Positions 34,750-34,759 of a stretch of DNA of 34,759 nt are shown piece by piece (positions within the stretch are counted from its first letter, which is position 1; every line of letters begins with the position of its first letter). The DNA is from Coriobacteriales bacterium. GTDB taxonomy: Bacteria; Actinomycetota; Coriobacteriia; Coriobacteriales; UBA8131. The translations under genes were made by a program, and so were the position numbers. The notes beneath the pieces are model-generated. The model searched no databases, had not been told where the DNA came from, and saw nothing but the letters and a program-made list of their open reading frames with translations. The stretch lies in assembly GCA_031268525.1 (NCBI GenBank), contig JAIRXA010000085.1, positions 1 through 34,759 of the forward strand, read 5' to 3'.

Positions 34750-34759
34750 AGATCGGAAG
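34750..34759. other. Probable residual Illumina adapter at contig end
   Basis: Terminal 10 nt AGATCGGAAG equal the first 10 nt of the TruSeq adapter AGATCGGAAGAGC. Confidence 0.7.

Noticed and set aside
10001-34759. BREX/Pgl system
   Set aside because: Kinases and a helicase are present, but no PglX methylase, PglZ phosphatase, BrxC-like ATPase or Lon-like protein was recognised
10001-34759. Complete ter operon (TerB/TerC/TerD/TerZ)
   Set aside because: Only the TerY-P triad components are present; no TerC or TerD-like sequence recognised
1-34759. tRNA, rRNA, CRISPR arrays, retron or insertion sequences
   Set aside because: None supported by sequence reading; no transposase, reverse transcriptase or array found

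Overview
34.8-kb contig-like window, probably from an anaerobic high-GC Gram-positive such as a Coriobacteriia member (taxonomy is inference). Left third (1-8.0 kb) is mostly ordinary: feoB 5' end and feoA, a glycyl radical enzyme, a DUF4491 membrane protein, a DUF47/PhoU-like protein and gatB-gatA-gatC. Next come a zinc-ribbon/DUF5050 repeat protein and a degenerate radical-SAM/SPASM fragment. From about 10 kb to the right end lies a roughly 24.7-kb accessory region dense in conflict and signalling families: (i) a minus-strand operon with a TerY-P / YegL-YegK-YegI-like triad (vWA, PP2C, kinase with zinc ribbon), a VTT membrane protein, three small ORFs absent from the supplied track or mis-started in it (including a 49-aa mini DnaJ-type zinc finger and a 30-aa zinc ribbon), a DUF6273-like protein and an ImmA/IrrE-like HExxH protein; (ii) a divergent plus-strand operon with an SF2 helicase, a MoxR AAA+ ATPase and a HExxH-plus-vWA protein; (iii) a minus-strand HerA/T4CP-like ATPase with two YbjN-like proteins; (iv) a plus-strand set with an unassigned 697-aa protein, a HEPN/DUF4145-like domain fused to a pseudokinase, and a divergent kinase predicted to be active; (v) a minus-strand STAND NTPase with pentapeptide repeats, coupled to a nitroreductase, with a truncated gene upstream. 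I propose the 10-31 kb part is one phosphorylation-controlled DNA-processing/defence system extended beyond the known TerY-P triad; this is inference from gene content and layout. The final 10 nt (AGATCGGAAG) match the start of the Illumina TruSeq adapter and are probably an artefact. All family calls come from reading motifs by eye; no searches were run.
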